Shown here one piece after another: positions 1 through 6,977 of a stretch of 25,031 bases of DNA. The stretch is from an uncultured Eubacterium sp. (GTDB lineage Bacteria > Bacillota > Clostridia > Lachnospirales > Lachnospiraceae): assembly GCA_934358495.1 (NCBI GenBank), contig CAKRKO010000035.1, positions 1 through 25,031 of the forward strand, in the 5' to 3' direction. Numbering within the stretch: the first letter of the stretch is position 1; each line of letters starts with the position of its first letter. A model generated the notes under the pieces. It saw nothing but the letters and a program-made list of their open reading frames with translations, was not told the origin of the DNA and made no database searches. Made by a program: the position numbers and the translations under genes.

Positions 1-80
1 AGTATTTCGGAGAAGAGGGAGAAGCCGGTCCATTTGTATATAATAATGGAGAATATGTGGGAACATTAACGAATAATTAA
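1..80 (+). CDS. 3' end of an unidentified gene (partial)
   Basis: Reading from base 3, an open frame runs to a TAA at 78-80 and encodes about 25 residues ending in VGTLTNN. The composition (several Gly, Glu and aromatic residues) looks like a real protein tail and this frame is open to the window edge. The other two forward frames also stop soon (TAA by 42 and 69), so support is weak. The product cannot be named from so little sequence. The gene lies just upstream of IS110 remains, so it may itself be interrupted. Confidence 0.4.
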   Translation, partial: YFGEEGEAGPFVYNNGEYVGTLTNN

Positions 81-221
81 CAGAGGATAAAAACCGGTAA
101 ACTCTCGTTATAGACAGACATTGGATGCTTCATTCTGAATATAATATGAAAAATAAAGATCTTTTTATCGATGAAATGTATGATTAACAATAGATAGTAT
201 ATAAAGAGGATGACATAAAAA
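81..221. other. Non-coding stretch before IS110 remnant
   Basis: AT-rich sequence with no gene that I can support. A 13-codon ORF (147-188) is present but has no recognisable product. The left end of the IS110-type element is probably somewhere in this stretch or just after it, but IS110 ends carry no long terminal inverted repeats, so the boundary cannot be set by eye. Confidence 0.4.
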
Positions 222-289
222 ATACCTCAAGTAAATTTAGATTATTACTGACCTGTCAGTTGGTAAAAATCTAAAAATACAAGAGGTAT
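222..289 (+). promoter_or_regulatory. Three-part hairpin masking the transposase ribosome site
   Basis: Three nested helices can be read: 222-228 with 283-289 (ATACCTC/GAGGTAT, 7 bp), 236-243 with 268-275 (TTTAGATT/AATCTAAA, 8 bp) and 247-252 with 255-260 (ACTGAC/GTCAGT). The outer 3' arm contains the AGAGG ribosome site of the ATG at 295, so folding would block translation. Insertion sequences often use such hairpins to silence read-through transcription. In the IS110 group the upstream non-coding end also encodes the bridge RNA that guides recombination, so the structure may be part of such an RNA. The pairing is seen directly; the role is inferred. Confidence 0.55.
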
Positions 290-294
290 CTAAC

Positions 295-1222
295 ATGAAT
301 CTTAAAAGCACAAAGAAGAAAAATCAAGTAATTACAGCAAATATTTTTGAACAGCAGGAACTTTTGAAAAAAGCGGAGGTGATCAGGGAAAATCTTAAAG
401 CTTCAACCTGGCATGAGTTAGAGACCAATGGTAAGTTTGATAAAAATGAAAAACTCTCATTTATCAGTGATGATATGCCTATTTTAGGATGCGATGTCGG
501 CAGAGAAACGCACTATGTGAGAGCAATCGATACCCGCGGCAGAGAGCTCAGTAAGTCCGCTTTTTTCGTTTAATAATGATTCAGAGGGATTCCAGAGTGC
601 AAAGGAATGGGCGGTAAAGATAGCTGCTGAACATAATAAGAATCAGATCGTGCTTGGCTTAGAGCCGACAGGCCATTACTGGTTCTGCCTTGCAACATGG
701 ATGATTTCCAATGGAATCAGCGTTGTTCAGGTAAATCCTTATGCTGTGAAGCAGACGAAGGAGGTTGACGACAACAGCCAGCTGAAAGACGACACGAAGG
801 ATCCGAAACTGATTGCAAATCTTGTCAAGGATGGCAACTTCGGTATGCCATATCTTCCGGAAAAACTTTATGGGGAACTTCGCAGGTTATCGATGTTCAG
901 AGATCAGCTGAATGAGGACAGAATCCGTTCCATAAACCGGATGCACAGGGAGATGAAGATCTATTTCCCAGAGTATAAGGATACGTTGGGAAAAGTCGAT
1001 GGTGCATTCAGCCTGGAACTGCTGAAACAGGTACCATTTCCGGATGATTTAAAAGCACTTGACGAAGACGGAATAAGACAGATCTGGCACGAAACTAAGC
1101 TTAGAGGACGCGGCTATAGCAGGTCAGGAGAAATCTTAGGCTATGCGAAATCAAGTGTTGGTATCAAGGATGGAGCGAACGCAGCCAAAATGGCGGTACA
1201 GTGGTTTGGCTTGACATTATAG
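295..1222 (+). pseudogene. IS110-family transposase, frameshifted and 3'-truncated
   Basis: The first part (295-573, 92 codons) carries the N-terminal catalytic Asp of the DEDD RuvC-like fold in GCDVGRETHYV. The frame then breaks in a run of six T (561-566). Reading one frame over from about 563 restores SFNNDSEGFQ, then GLEPTGHYW with the catalytic Glu, then DDTKDPKLIANL with the Asp pair, and continues to the stop at 1222. A functional IS110 protein is about 400 residues and ends with a Transposase_20 domain carrying the serine nucleophile. Here the protein stops near residue 308 and that domain is absent, and the following frames are closed. One T fewer in the homopolymer would repair the first break but not the truncation, so the element is dead. 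The start at 295 is preceded by AGAGG inside a hairpin. Confidence 0.9.
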
Positions 1223-1299
1223 GAAGGCGATTCTTATCGACTCCGAGAGACTCTACGGAACAATGGAACCGACTTCGAAACAGTAGTTAAATAGTAACT

Positions 1300-1386
1300 G
1301 CACCTGCGGTAGCAATGCTGCAGGTGCCAAACTCGGTCGAAAGTGACCTAGTTTTCAATGAGCGGTTGACCTAATTTTGGGTTGAC
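1300..1386. repeat. Hairpin plus short direct repeats, possible IS end
   Basis: A perfect 8-bp stem (1300-1307 with 1320-1327, GCACCTGC/GCAGGTGC) is followed by two near-identical direct repeats, TGACCTAGTTTT (1344-1355) and TGACCTAATTTT (1367-1378), 23 bp apart, and then TTGACA at 1382-1387. Multiple short direct repeats near an end are typical of IS21-family termini, so this may be the residue of a second insertion sequence that replaced the 3' end of the IS110 gene. There is no transposase of that family here. The repeats are visible; the family assignment is a guess. Confidence 0.3.
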
Positions 1387-1508
1387 ATATACAGAATGTG
1401 GATGTGGACACTCTGCTATTGACAAATACATAGGCAGATAGTGTGATTCAATCAATGAGGTAGGGTTTTCACAACGTAAACTGGTTTAGAAAAAGAGAGG
1501 AAACACGT

Positions 1509-1751
1509 ATGAAAATCAAAAATGTCAAAGACGTAAACACATTCTTAGGAGTTGTTAATGAGTGTACTGGAGATGTAATCTTAACATCAGAATATGGTGA
1601 TAAATACAATCTGAAATCTACATTGTCACAGTATATTGCAATTGCAGCACTTCTTGGTCAGCATGGAGAGGAACTTGAGTTATGGTGTTCTAATCGTGAG
1701 GATGAAGCTAAATTCCTGCATATGTTTCAGGATAACCCGGAAATGATGTAA
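1509..1751 (+). CDS. Small HPr-like protein without the active-site histidine
   Basis: An 80-residue protein with a good ribosome site (GAGAGG, 7 bases before the ATG). Residues 22-80 follow the pattern of the PTS phosphocarrier HPr: GDVIL, then YNLKS, a helix of about 12 residues, ELELWCSN and a DE leading into the last helix. Ser37 in NLKS sits where HPr has the regulatory Ser46 phosphorylated by HPr kinase. The catalytic His15 region is missing: there is no His before residue 52 and the N-terminal strand is short. This recalls Crh of Bacillus, which also keeps Ser46 and lacks His15, so a regulatory rather than phosphotransfer role is inferred. Possible promoter TTGACA at 1419-1424 with a weak -10. 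It is monocistronic and is followed by a strong terminator. The HPr likeness is read by eye and would need a profile search. Confidence 0.6.
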   Translation: MKIKNVKDVNTFLGVVNECTGDVILTSEYGDKYNLKSTLSQYIAIAALLGQHGEELELWCSNREDEAKFLHMFQDNPEMM

Positions 1752-1851
1752 TTACTCCTTTTTGTTGGAAAGATTTCCAATTATGTGAGTGGCGAAACAT
1801 TATGGATTGATTTATCCAACAAATAATAAAAATGAAATAAAATAAGGGCAG

Positions 1852-1894
1852 ACAAAACGGTACGTTCCAGGCGAGGAATGTACCGTTTTGTTTA
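1852..1894 (+). terminator. Strong intrinsic terminator, probably bidirectional
   Basis: A 17-bp stem (1852-1868 with 1875-1891, one G-T pair) closes a 6-base loop. The right arm ends in TTTTGTTT and the left arm begins with ACAAAAC, so it can work in both directions. It ends the HPr-like gene and may also stop read-through from the minus-strand kinase gene ending at 1987. Confidence 0.85.
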
Positions 1895-1986
1895 TCAATG
1901 ATAAGCAGAAGACAGAGAGGAACAAGATTCTGTATAGAAAAATCTGATTATTATGGCATATTTATTGAGTTGTAATTTATGAAACA

Positions 1987-3294
1987 TTATGAAACATCGT
2001 CATTGTTTTGCGGAAAGAACAGCATTGCAGAAGCAGTAAAAATTCCATTTTCGTATTCAAATAAAATAGTTCCGTTATATTTTTCTACTGCCTGAGTGAC
2101 ATTATGCAGTCCCCATCCGTGAAAAGATGATTTGCGTGTTTTGCGTGGAAGTCCATCATCTGTAAATTTAATTTCTTTGGATGGATTGGAAATTTCAATC
2201 AACACAAATTTCTTGATGCTCTGGATACGGATTTTTAATGGAGCAGCCTGTTCTGGGAGTTTACCGGTGGCTTCAATGGCGTTATCCAGTAAGTTTACCA
2301 GTATCGTACAAAGGTCGGCGGCTTCGATTCCGGTTTTATCCGGAAAATCGGTTTGAATCTCATAGTGGATGTTTCGATTTTCCATGAGCTGTATTTTATT
2401 GTTTAATACGGCATCTACTACATCATCACCGGTCCAGTGGGTTTTCTTTAAAATCTGGACGGGTTTCTGAATCGCGGCGATATACGTTTTCGCTTCCGGT
2501 ATATTTCCATCGTCCAGCAAATGATCCAGAGCAATCAGGTGGTTGTTCAGATCATGATATAATCTTGCATTCTGGCTGTATACTTCGTTTAGGTTCTGAT
2601 ATTTTTCTTCCAAAAGATGTTTACTCAACGCTTCCTTTTCCAGTAAATGCTGTCTGTTTCGCAGGTCAATTTCAAAGAGCAGAACGGTAAACAGCAGCAG
2701 TAAAAAGGCGATGAGGATCACCCAGAACTTTGGAGCATCAAAATAGTTGCTGAATGTTTTATGCATCAGGTAGATCATAACAAAACATCCAACACCAGTA
2801 GCGATAAGCAGTTTCCAGACTTTCTTTTTTCCATCACTCATGCGACGGATGATTGCAGCTGTAATCAGGACAAGTGCAAGTTCACATCCTTTTGTAATCA
2901 GAGAAAACGCAATCGTTGTCCGGTCAGGATAGGAATGAAGAACCGAAAGGAACCTTGCTCCGTGACGTGAAAAGTTCAACATCATTGTGATATAAAAAAG
3001 TTCAATACATCCCGCCATCAGCACATAAAAGGCGGAAAGAAAAATTAAAACAAAAAACTTCTTGCGAACTAAAATACATCCGCCGATAAAAAGAATCAGG
3101 ATATACAGCAAAACGGAAATCATCGTATAGAGCAGATAGTCATTGATCTGTATATAAAATGGTGCCGCAATGCAGGAAATAATGACCGCATATCGGTATT
3201 TGAACGTAGGATAAACCGCATGCAGCAATATAAAAAATATAAACACTTTCAGTATGGCAAAGCCATAATCGGATATCATGAAGAATGTTGTCAT
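1987..3294 (-). CDS. GHKL sensor histidine kinase (AgrC/LytTR-system type)
   Basis: The start is placed at the ATG at 3294, giving 435 residues, because GGAGG lies 8 bases upstream and the ATG overlaps the stop of the regulator as ATGA. The N-terminal half, about 205 residues, has six to seven hydrophobic helices and no extracytoplasmic sensor domain, as in AgrC-type receptors. A linker helix leads to the phospho-acceptor region LYHDLNNHL (His near 247), followed by an ATPase domain of the GHKL type with N-box NLLDNAIEA (Asn near 338) and glycine box HGWGLHN (near 392-397). Such kinases detect membrane-active peptides or cell-envelope signals and phosphorylate a LytTR regulator, here the gene just upstream. 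No agrB/agrD-like peptide gene is visible nearby, so the signal is unknown. A fragment of a close paralogue lies at 6475-6600. Confidence 0.92.
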   Translation of the reverse strand: MTTFFMISDYGFAILKVFIFFILLHAVYPTFKYRYAVIISCIAAPFYIQINDYLLYTMISVLLYILILFIGGCILVRKKFFVLIFLSAFYVLMAGCIELFYITMMLNFSRHGARFLSVLHSYPDRTTIAFSLITKGCELALVLITAAIIRRMSDGKKKVWKLLIATGVGCFVMIYLMHKTFSNYFDAPKFWVILIAFLLLLFTVLLFEIDLRNRQHLLEKEALSKHLLEEKYQNLNEVYSQNARLYHDLNNHLIALDHLLDDGNIPEAKTYIAAIQKPVQILKKTHWTGDDVVDAVLNNKIQLMENRNIHYEIQTDFPDKTGIEAADLCTILVNLLDNAIEATGKLPEQAAPLKIRIQSIKKFVLIEISNPSKEIKFTDDGLPRKTRKSSFHGWGLHNVTQAVEKYNGTILFEYENGIFTASAMLFFPQNNDDVS

Positions 3295-4010
3295 AAAGAA
3301 TTCCTCCATAATTTTTGCAGCAGTAATTTGAGTTCCTTGATACGTGCAAGACTGGCAGGAAGAAATTCACCGTTATCCAATTCAATCGTCGTGTCCTGAA
3401 TGGAGACGATATGGATCAGATTTACGATGATGCCTCTGTCAGCAAAAACAAAATCAGAACTGTTCAGTCCTTCCATCACCGGATTTAAACTTTTGCGTTC
3501 TTTTACTTCGGTCTGGTTTGTTAAATGAAAAACACTGTTTTTTCCTTCGCGGGATATGTACAAGATGTCTTTCAGTAATAATTTTCGATACATGCGTGTA
3601 TTGGAGAGCAGATAATACTGATCGGCCTGCATATGAAGAATCCGAAAGGCATCTGTGATGGCTGTCGGCAGCTTTTCCGGGATCATTTCTTTGTCAATGT
3701 AGCGGAACGCGGACAGTTCAAAGGCATCCAGTGCGTATTTCGTATAAGCGGTAATGAAAATGATCAGCGCGCCTGGCAGATGCGTCCGGATCGTTGCGGC
3801 TAATTCCATTCCGTTCATATGTGGCATTTCAATGTCTGTCAAAATCAGGTCAAAAAAGTGACCTTCTTTGATGTCATAACTCAGGTTTTTACTGTTGCTG
3901 TATAACGTGATATCTGCAACTTCCTGATTGGATTGTAATATAGTAGTTACTGCCTGATTCAGATGCTGAAGTGTTACATCTGAATCGTCGCAGATTGCGA
4001 TTTGAATCAA
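3291..4010 (-). CDS. LytTR-family response regulator
   Basis: The best start is a TTG at 4010 (239 residues): GGAGG lies 8 bases upstream and translation begins right at the receiver strand IQIAICDD. An ATG 33 codons further upstream would add an unlike extension. The receiver domain (about 1-120) has the acidic pair at 8-9, the phosphorylated Asp near 59 in LTDIEMP, Thr near 87 in FITAY and Lys near 107. The C-terminal LytTR DNA-binding domain (about 125-232) includes ILYISREGKNSVFHL and the basic strand ending FLPASLARIKEL. The stop codon overlaps the kinase ATG, so the two are translationally coupled. LytTR proteins bind pairs of direct repeats about two helical turns apart; matching repeats lie just upstream at 4215-4248 and 4305-4334, so autoregulation and control of the plus-strand genes are inferred. 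Confidence 0.93.
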   Translation of the reverse strand: MIQIAICDDSDVTLQHLNQAVTTILQSNQEVADITLYSNSKNLSYDIKEGHFFDLILTDIEMPHMNGMELAATIRTHLPGALIIFITAYTKYALDAFELSAFRYIDKEMIPEKLPTAITDAFRILHMQADQYYLLSNTRMYRKLLLKDILYISREGKNSVFHLTNQTEVKERKSLNPVMEGLNSSDFVFADRGIIVNLIHIVSIQDTTIELDNGEFLPASLARIKELKLLLQKLWRNSL

Positions 4011-4187
4011 TGATAAAACCTCCCAAAACGATAAATTCAAGTCAATCCTGTGTAAGACTTGGTACATGATTCCATTCCGTATAAGCCAGTGTGATTTCAT
4101 TGGAATCATTGTGTAATTACTTATTAAGGATAACGGAAAAAGAGGTTGATGACAACCCCGGCTTTAGGGATTGATTCATCTGTAACA

Positions 4188-4248
4188 ATTATATCAATAA
4201 GTATTGATGTGTGTACGTTTTGTCCGTGAATCAACGTTTTTTGTCCGT
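4188..4248 (-). promoter_or_regulatory. LytTR-type direct repeats and promoter for the two-component operon
   Basis: On the plus strand ACGTTTTGTCCGT (4215-4227) and ACGTTTTTTGTCCGT (4234-4248) form a direct repeat with TGTCC exactly 21 bp apart. Read toward the regulator gene, GGACAAAA (4225-4218) is followed after 24 bases by a perfect TATAAT (4193-4188). There is no consensus -35, as expected for an activator-dependent promoter. The 5' leader is about 170 bases. Binding by the neighbouring regulator is inferred from spacing and position. Confidence 0.6.
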
Positions 4249-4304
4249 AAATTATGAGATAGGAATGTTACAGAGTTTTTTGTGTATATAAAAAGATTAA
4301 TTGA

Positions 4305-4364
4305 TGGACAGATTTTGCGAATTGGTGGACAAAATCACACAGAGGTAAAAATATATGCCATAAT
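4305..4364 (+). promoter_or_regulatory. Mirror-image LytTR-type repeats and promoter for lipoprotein genes
   Basis: TGGACA occurs at 4305-4310 and 4326-4331, again 21 bp apart. GGACAAAA (4327-4334) is followed after 24 bases by CATAAT (4359-4364), five of six matches to TATAAT. The gap is identical to the one on the minus-strand side and the two arrangements are symmetric about position 4276. The promoter points at the lipoprotein gene starting at 4545, with a leader of about 170 bases. The sequence pattern is direct; activation by the LytTR regulator is inferred. Confidence 0.6.
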
Positions 4365-4544
4365 GCAAACATAGAAAGATACAGAATACGTGCAAGAAAA
4401 ATAGATGGAAATGGAACTCAATATACCTAGGTGTTTAGTTAAATTTATCAGAGTACATAGAGAATACATATGGATTTTATATAATGGAAGTAACCACAGG
4501 AAGTTATGAAGTAGATGAAAAATATAATAGGGGGAAATAAAATT

Positions 4545-5318
4545 ATGAAAAGAAGAATATATCGCGGATTGGCTGTTTTAGGAATAATTGGATTATGTGT
4601 TGGTTTGTTCGGTTGTGGAAATGACACGGAGAGTACGGTTCCGTTAGAAGTCGGAGAGCATATCACATACGGCAAATATCAGGGAGAAGATATCGTGTGG
4701 AGAGTTGTAGATAAAAAAGACGGAGAGGTATTACTACTCAGTGAATACGGTTTGGATGCACAGCCTTTTGACACCAGTGGAAAAATCCGTGTATCCTGGA
4801 AAGACTCAACTATTCGAAAATGGTTAAATGATGATTTTTATAACAGTGCATTTTCAGAGGAAGAAAGAGAAAATATTATATTGTCTTCTTCCAAGGGATT
4901 TAAGAAAAATAATGAAGCATATTATGGATTTCTGACAATGTTTTACTGGCATTTAGAAAGAAATACAGAGGACAAAATTTTTCTATTAAGCTATACCGAG
5001 ATGACACAGTATTTTTGCTCCAGACTAGAGAAAGGGTATTATTATGACTGGCAGTATGGATACGATGAATTGTTATGTTACCCAACAGAGTATACTAAGC
5101 AACAGCTGGTTCGGGCACTGAATCCGGAAACCTGTGGATGGTGGTTATGCAATCCGCAATATGATCCTGATGTAGACGAAAAAATGACAAGAAAAATCGA
5201 GGTAATTTCCGCTTGGGGACAACCGGATGCAGAAATTGATAAGAATAGTAAAAGTTATGCAGTTCGTCCGGCGATGTGGGTTACCTGGCAGAGTGATATG
5301 GAGGTGATAGAGGAATAA
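4545..5318 (+). CDS. DUF6273-family lipoprotein
   Basis: The start is placed at 4545, not at the in-frame ATG at 4515, because GGGGG lies 10 bases before it and the protein then begins with a classic lipoprotein signal peptide: basic MKRRIYR, a hydrophobic stretch and lipobox LFGC with Cys near 24. The mature part follows the DUF6273 pattern: ITYGKYQGEDIVWRVVD, a strand LLLSEYGLD, then WKDSTIRKWLNDDF and NSAFSEEE, ending YAVRPAMWV. This domain is a small ligand-binding-like or lectin-like fold of unknown function, common in secreted Firmicutes proteins. It is the first gene after the mirror-image LytTR operator and is therefore the likely main target of the kinase/regulator pair. The protein should sit on the outer face of the membrane. 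Confidence 0.82.
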   Translation: MKRRIYRGLAVLGIIGLCVGLFGCGNDTESTVPLEVGEHITYGKYQGEDIVWRVVDKKDGEVLLLSEYGLDAQPFDTSGKIRVSWKDSTIRKWLNDDFYNSAFSEEERENIILSSSKGFKKNNEAYYGFLTMFYWHLERNTEDKIFLLSYTEMTQYFCSRLEKGYYYDWQYGYDELLCYPTEYTKQQLVRALNPETCGWWLCNPQYDPDVDEKMTRKIEVISAWGQPDAEIDKNSKSYAVRPAMWVTWQSDMEVIEE

Positions 5319-5376
5319 AGAGAAGGCTTGGGTTAAATATATATTGATGCGATATTAACTAGTTTTTACACAGACT

Positions 5377-5393
5377 CATCTCAGTTTGAGATG
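5377..5393 (+). other. Short hairpin between the two lipoprotein genes
   Basis: A 6-bp stem CATCTC/GAGATG with a 5-base loop lies in the 98-base gap between the lipoprotein genes. It has no T-run, so it is more likely an RNA-stability or processing element than a terminator; the two genes are probably co-transcribed. Confidence 0.35.
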
Positions 5394-5416
5394 CAATAGA
5401 AATGGGGAAAATTTAT

Positions 5417-6409
5417 ATGAAGAAGACAATGGTACTTATGGGAATCCTTGGAATGACATTTTTTATGCTGGCAGGGTGTGGACAGAATAAAACGGCGGAC
5501 AATGACGCGGCATTGAGTGCGGAAAATGAAACACCGATTGAAAATGGCGTTGGAGTTGCTTCAGCAATCAATATTGAGGACGCATATAATTACAATGATC
5601 TGCTGACAACAGATACAGGAGAAATCTATGCACTGACCGATGGAACTTCTGAAGCTGGAACAGATTCGGTATTGGTATGGAAAAGTTCTGATCGGGGAGA
5701 AAACTGGGAGAAAGTAATTTCGTTGCCAGATACGGTTTCTGAAGATAGTTATATTTCAACAGGTGTGTTACAGGAAGGAAAAGATGGTCTGAATGCATTT
5801 GTTGTTGTATCAGATTCCGATGGAAGTCGGCTGCTTCGAGTTGCGGAGAAGGACAATGAAGAACTGAAGGTTGGAGATGTGTTTAAAAAATTAGGTGGAA
5901 GTGCATGGGATATCAGCGTCGTCAACGACAATGTGTTATCAATCGCAGGACCGGAACAGTGTGTTTTGTATGATATTACGCAGCAGAAAGAAGTAAAAAG
6001 CCTTTCCTATGACTATTGCTCCGCTGGTTTCCTGTCAATGAAAGATCAGTTTGTTGTGTATTGTGACGATATTAAATATTGCCTGAATGCTGAGACACTT
6101 GAGGAACAGGAACCGGAAGAAGGGCTGAAGAAATTTGTGGAAGATATGTGGGAAGCAAATCATCGTGAGGTATTTGCACCGATGAAAGCATGGAATGATA
6201 CCGTTGTGTGCGCTACACCAAGGGCAATCTACGAATACCGGGATGGAAAAACAGTAACAGCGTTGTCAATTCCAGATACCATTCATGGAAAAACCAGTTT
6301 CAACGGGGTGCTGCCGGTTTGTAAAGGTAGTCAGAACAATTATTATTTAAGTGTAAATTCTACTGGTGAGATAACATTGTGGCGGATTGAGCCGGATACA
6401 GATAAGTAG
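5417..6409 (+). CDS. Secreted lipoprotein with one Asp-box, propeller-like
   Basis: The ATG at 5417 is preferred over 5402 because GGGG lies about 9 bases before it and the signal peptide then starts with MKKT. Lipobox LAGC places the lipidated Cys near 21; a Thr/Asn/Glu-rich linker follows. Residues 90-97 (SSDRGENW) form a BNR/Asp-box turn, and the rest alternates short beta strands (for example YALTDG, LLRVAEK, CVLYDI, TVVCATP, YYLSVNSTG), suggesting a degenerate beta-propeller of 330 residues. Function is unknown. It follows the DUF6273 lipoprotein by 98 bases with no terminator between them, so it is probably in the same LytTR-controlled transcript. A strong hairpin follows the stop. Confidence 0.7.
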   Translation: MKKTMVLMGILGMTFFMLAGCGQNKTADNDAALSAENETPIENGVGVASAINIEDAYNYNDLLTTDTGEIYALTDGTSEAGTDSVLVWKSSDRGENWEKVISLPDTVSEDSYISTGVLQEGKDGLNAFVVVSDSDGSRLLRVAEKDNEELKVGDVFKKLGGSAWDISVVNDNVLSIAGPEQCVLYDITQQKEVKSLSYDYCSAGFLSMKDQFVVYCDDIKYCLNAETLEEQEPEEGLKKFVEDMWEANHREVFAPMKAWNDTVVCATPRAIYEYRDGKTVTALSIPDTIHGKTSFNGVLPVCKGSQNNYYLSVNSTGEITLWRIEPDTDK

Positions 6410-6419
6410 ACTGTAAAAT

Positions 6420-6466
6420 AACAAATAGAAGATCATTCCAATTAGGAGTGATCTTCTGATTTGTTA
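6420..6466. terminator. Long bidirectional hairpin after lipoprotein operon
   Basis: AACAAAT plus AGAAGATCATTCC (6420-6439) pairs with GGAGTGATCTTCT plus ATTTGTT (6445-6465), with one bulged G and one G-T pair, about 20 bp in all with a 5-base loop. The arms end in T-rich sequence on the right and A-rich on the left, so it can stop transcription from either side. Confidence 0.7.
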
Positions 6467-6474
6467 CCAGCTTT

Positions 6475-6600
6475 TTATGGAAAGAACAGCATTGCAGACG
6501 CTGCAAAAATACCATCTTTATAATTAAACTTTAAAGCACCGTCATATTTTTCAACAGCCTGGGCGACATTATGTAATCTCCAACCATGGAACGCAGAGGA
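6475..6600 (-). pseudogene. C-terminal fragment of a second GHKL sensor kinase
   Basis: On the minus strand 41 codons plus a TAA read as the end of a kinase ATPase domain: SSAFHGWRLHNVAQAVEKY, then DGIFAASAMLFFP. It matches the end of the intact kinase at 1987-3294 (SSFHGWGLHN..., DGIFTASAMLFFP-like) at most positions and in the same orientation. The glycine box has changed from HGWGL to HGWRL, so it would not bind ATP normally. The reading frame ends abruptly at 6600 against unrelated sequence. It is the scar of a second, now deleted, two-component system rather than a live gene. Confidence 0.85.
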
Positions 6601-6755
6601 AAAAGATTGCAGCGGGAGTTTGTGTTGTTTTATGTATCATAGCATGTGTTACAGGTGGGGTTAAAACTGGCATAAGTTATGCGCAACGGGATTCTTTGAG
6701 ACAGCAGTATGTGTCTCAGGTACGAAATTTGTTGGTAAATAAATTGAGTCAGTAA
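6600..6755 (+). pseudogene. Start-less fragment of a small membrane protein
   Basis: Directly at the kinase-fragment junction an open frame runs from 6600 to a TAA at 6753-6755, reading KKIAAGVCVVLCIIACVTGG and then a polar, Gln-rich tail ending LLVNKLSQ. It looks like a signal-anchor followed by a short helix. There is no start codon or ribosome site in this frame, and its upstream part is replaced by the kinase fragment, so it appears to be the 3' part of a gene cut by the same rearrangement. The family is not recognised. Confidence 0.5.
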
Positions 6756-6891
6756 ATATACCGTGAAAGATAAAAGTAGGGCAAATGTGTTCGCTTAGCA
6801 AAGGAACATTTCGTCCTTCTTTTTATGGGTGTAAATATTTTGGCTGAAAATCTACAGAAAATATTAAGAATTTTATGAGGGGGGGGTAATA

Positions 6892-6921
6892 TTGTCTTAC
6901 ACTCACTAGCTATGATATAAT
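6892..6921 (+). promoter_or_regulatory. Sigma-A-type promoter
   Basis: TTGTCT (6892-6897), 18 bases, then TATAAT (6916-6921). It lies just after a run of eight G (6879-6886) and reads toward the small ORF at 6978 and the gene at 7044. Confidence 0.6.
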
Positions 6922-6977
6922 TAATTTGACAATCAGAAAGAATCGTGAAGCATAATTAAAAGGAGAGTGAACGTAGA

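Noticed and set aside
147..188. ORF of 13 codons (MKNKDLFIDEMYD)
   Set aside because: Too short and without a ribosome site; could be a chance frame or a gene remnant.
1765..1823. Palindrome TTGGAAAGATTTCCAA and a longer TTTGTTGGA/TCCAACAAA pairing after the HPr-like gene
   Set aside because: Real but without a T-run; the strong terminator at 1852 explains the end of this transcript, so no separate function is claimed.
6785..6830. Possible hairpin with AAAT/ATTT and GTTC/GAAC arms
   Set aside because: Short helices with a bulge and no clear T-run in place; too weak to call a terminator.
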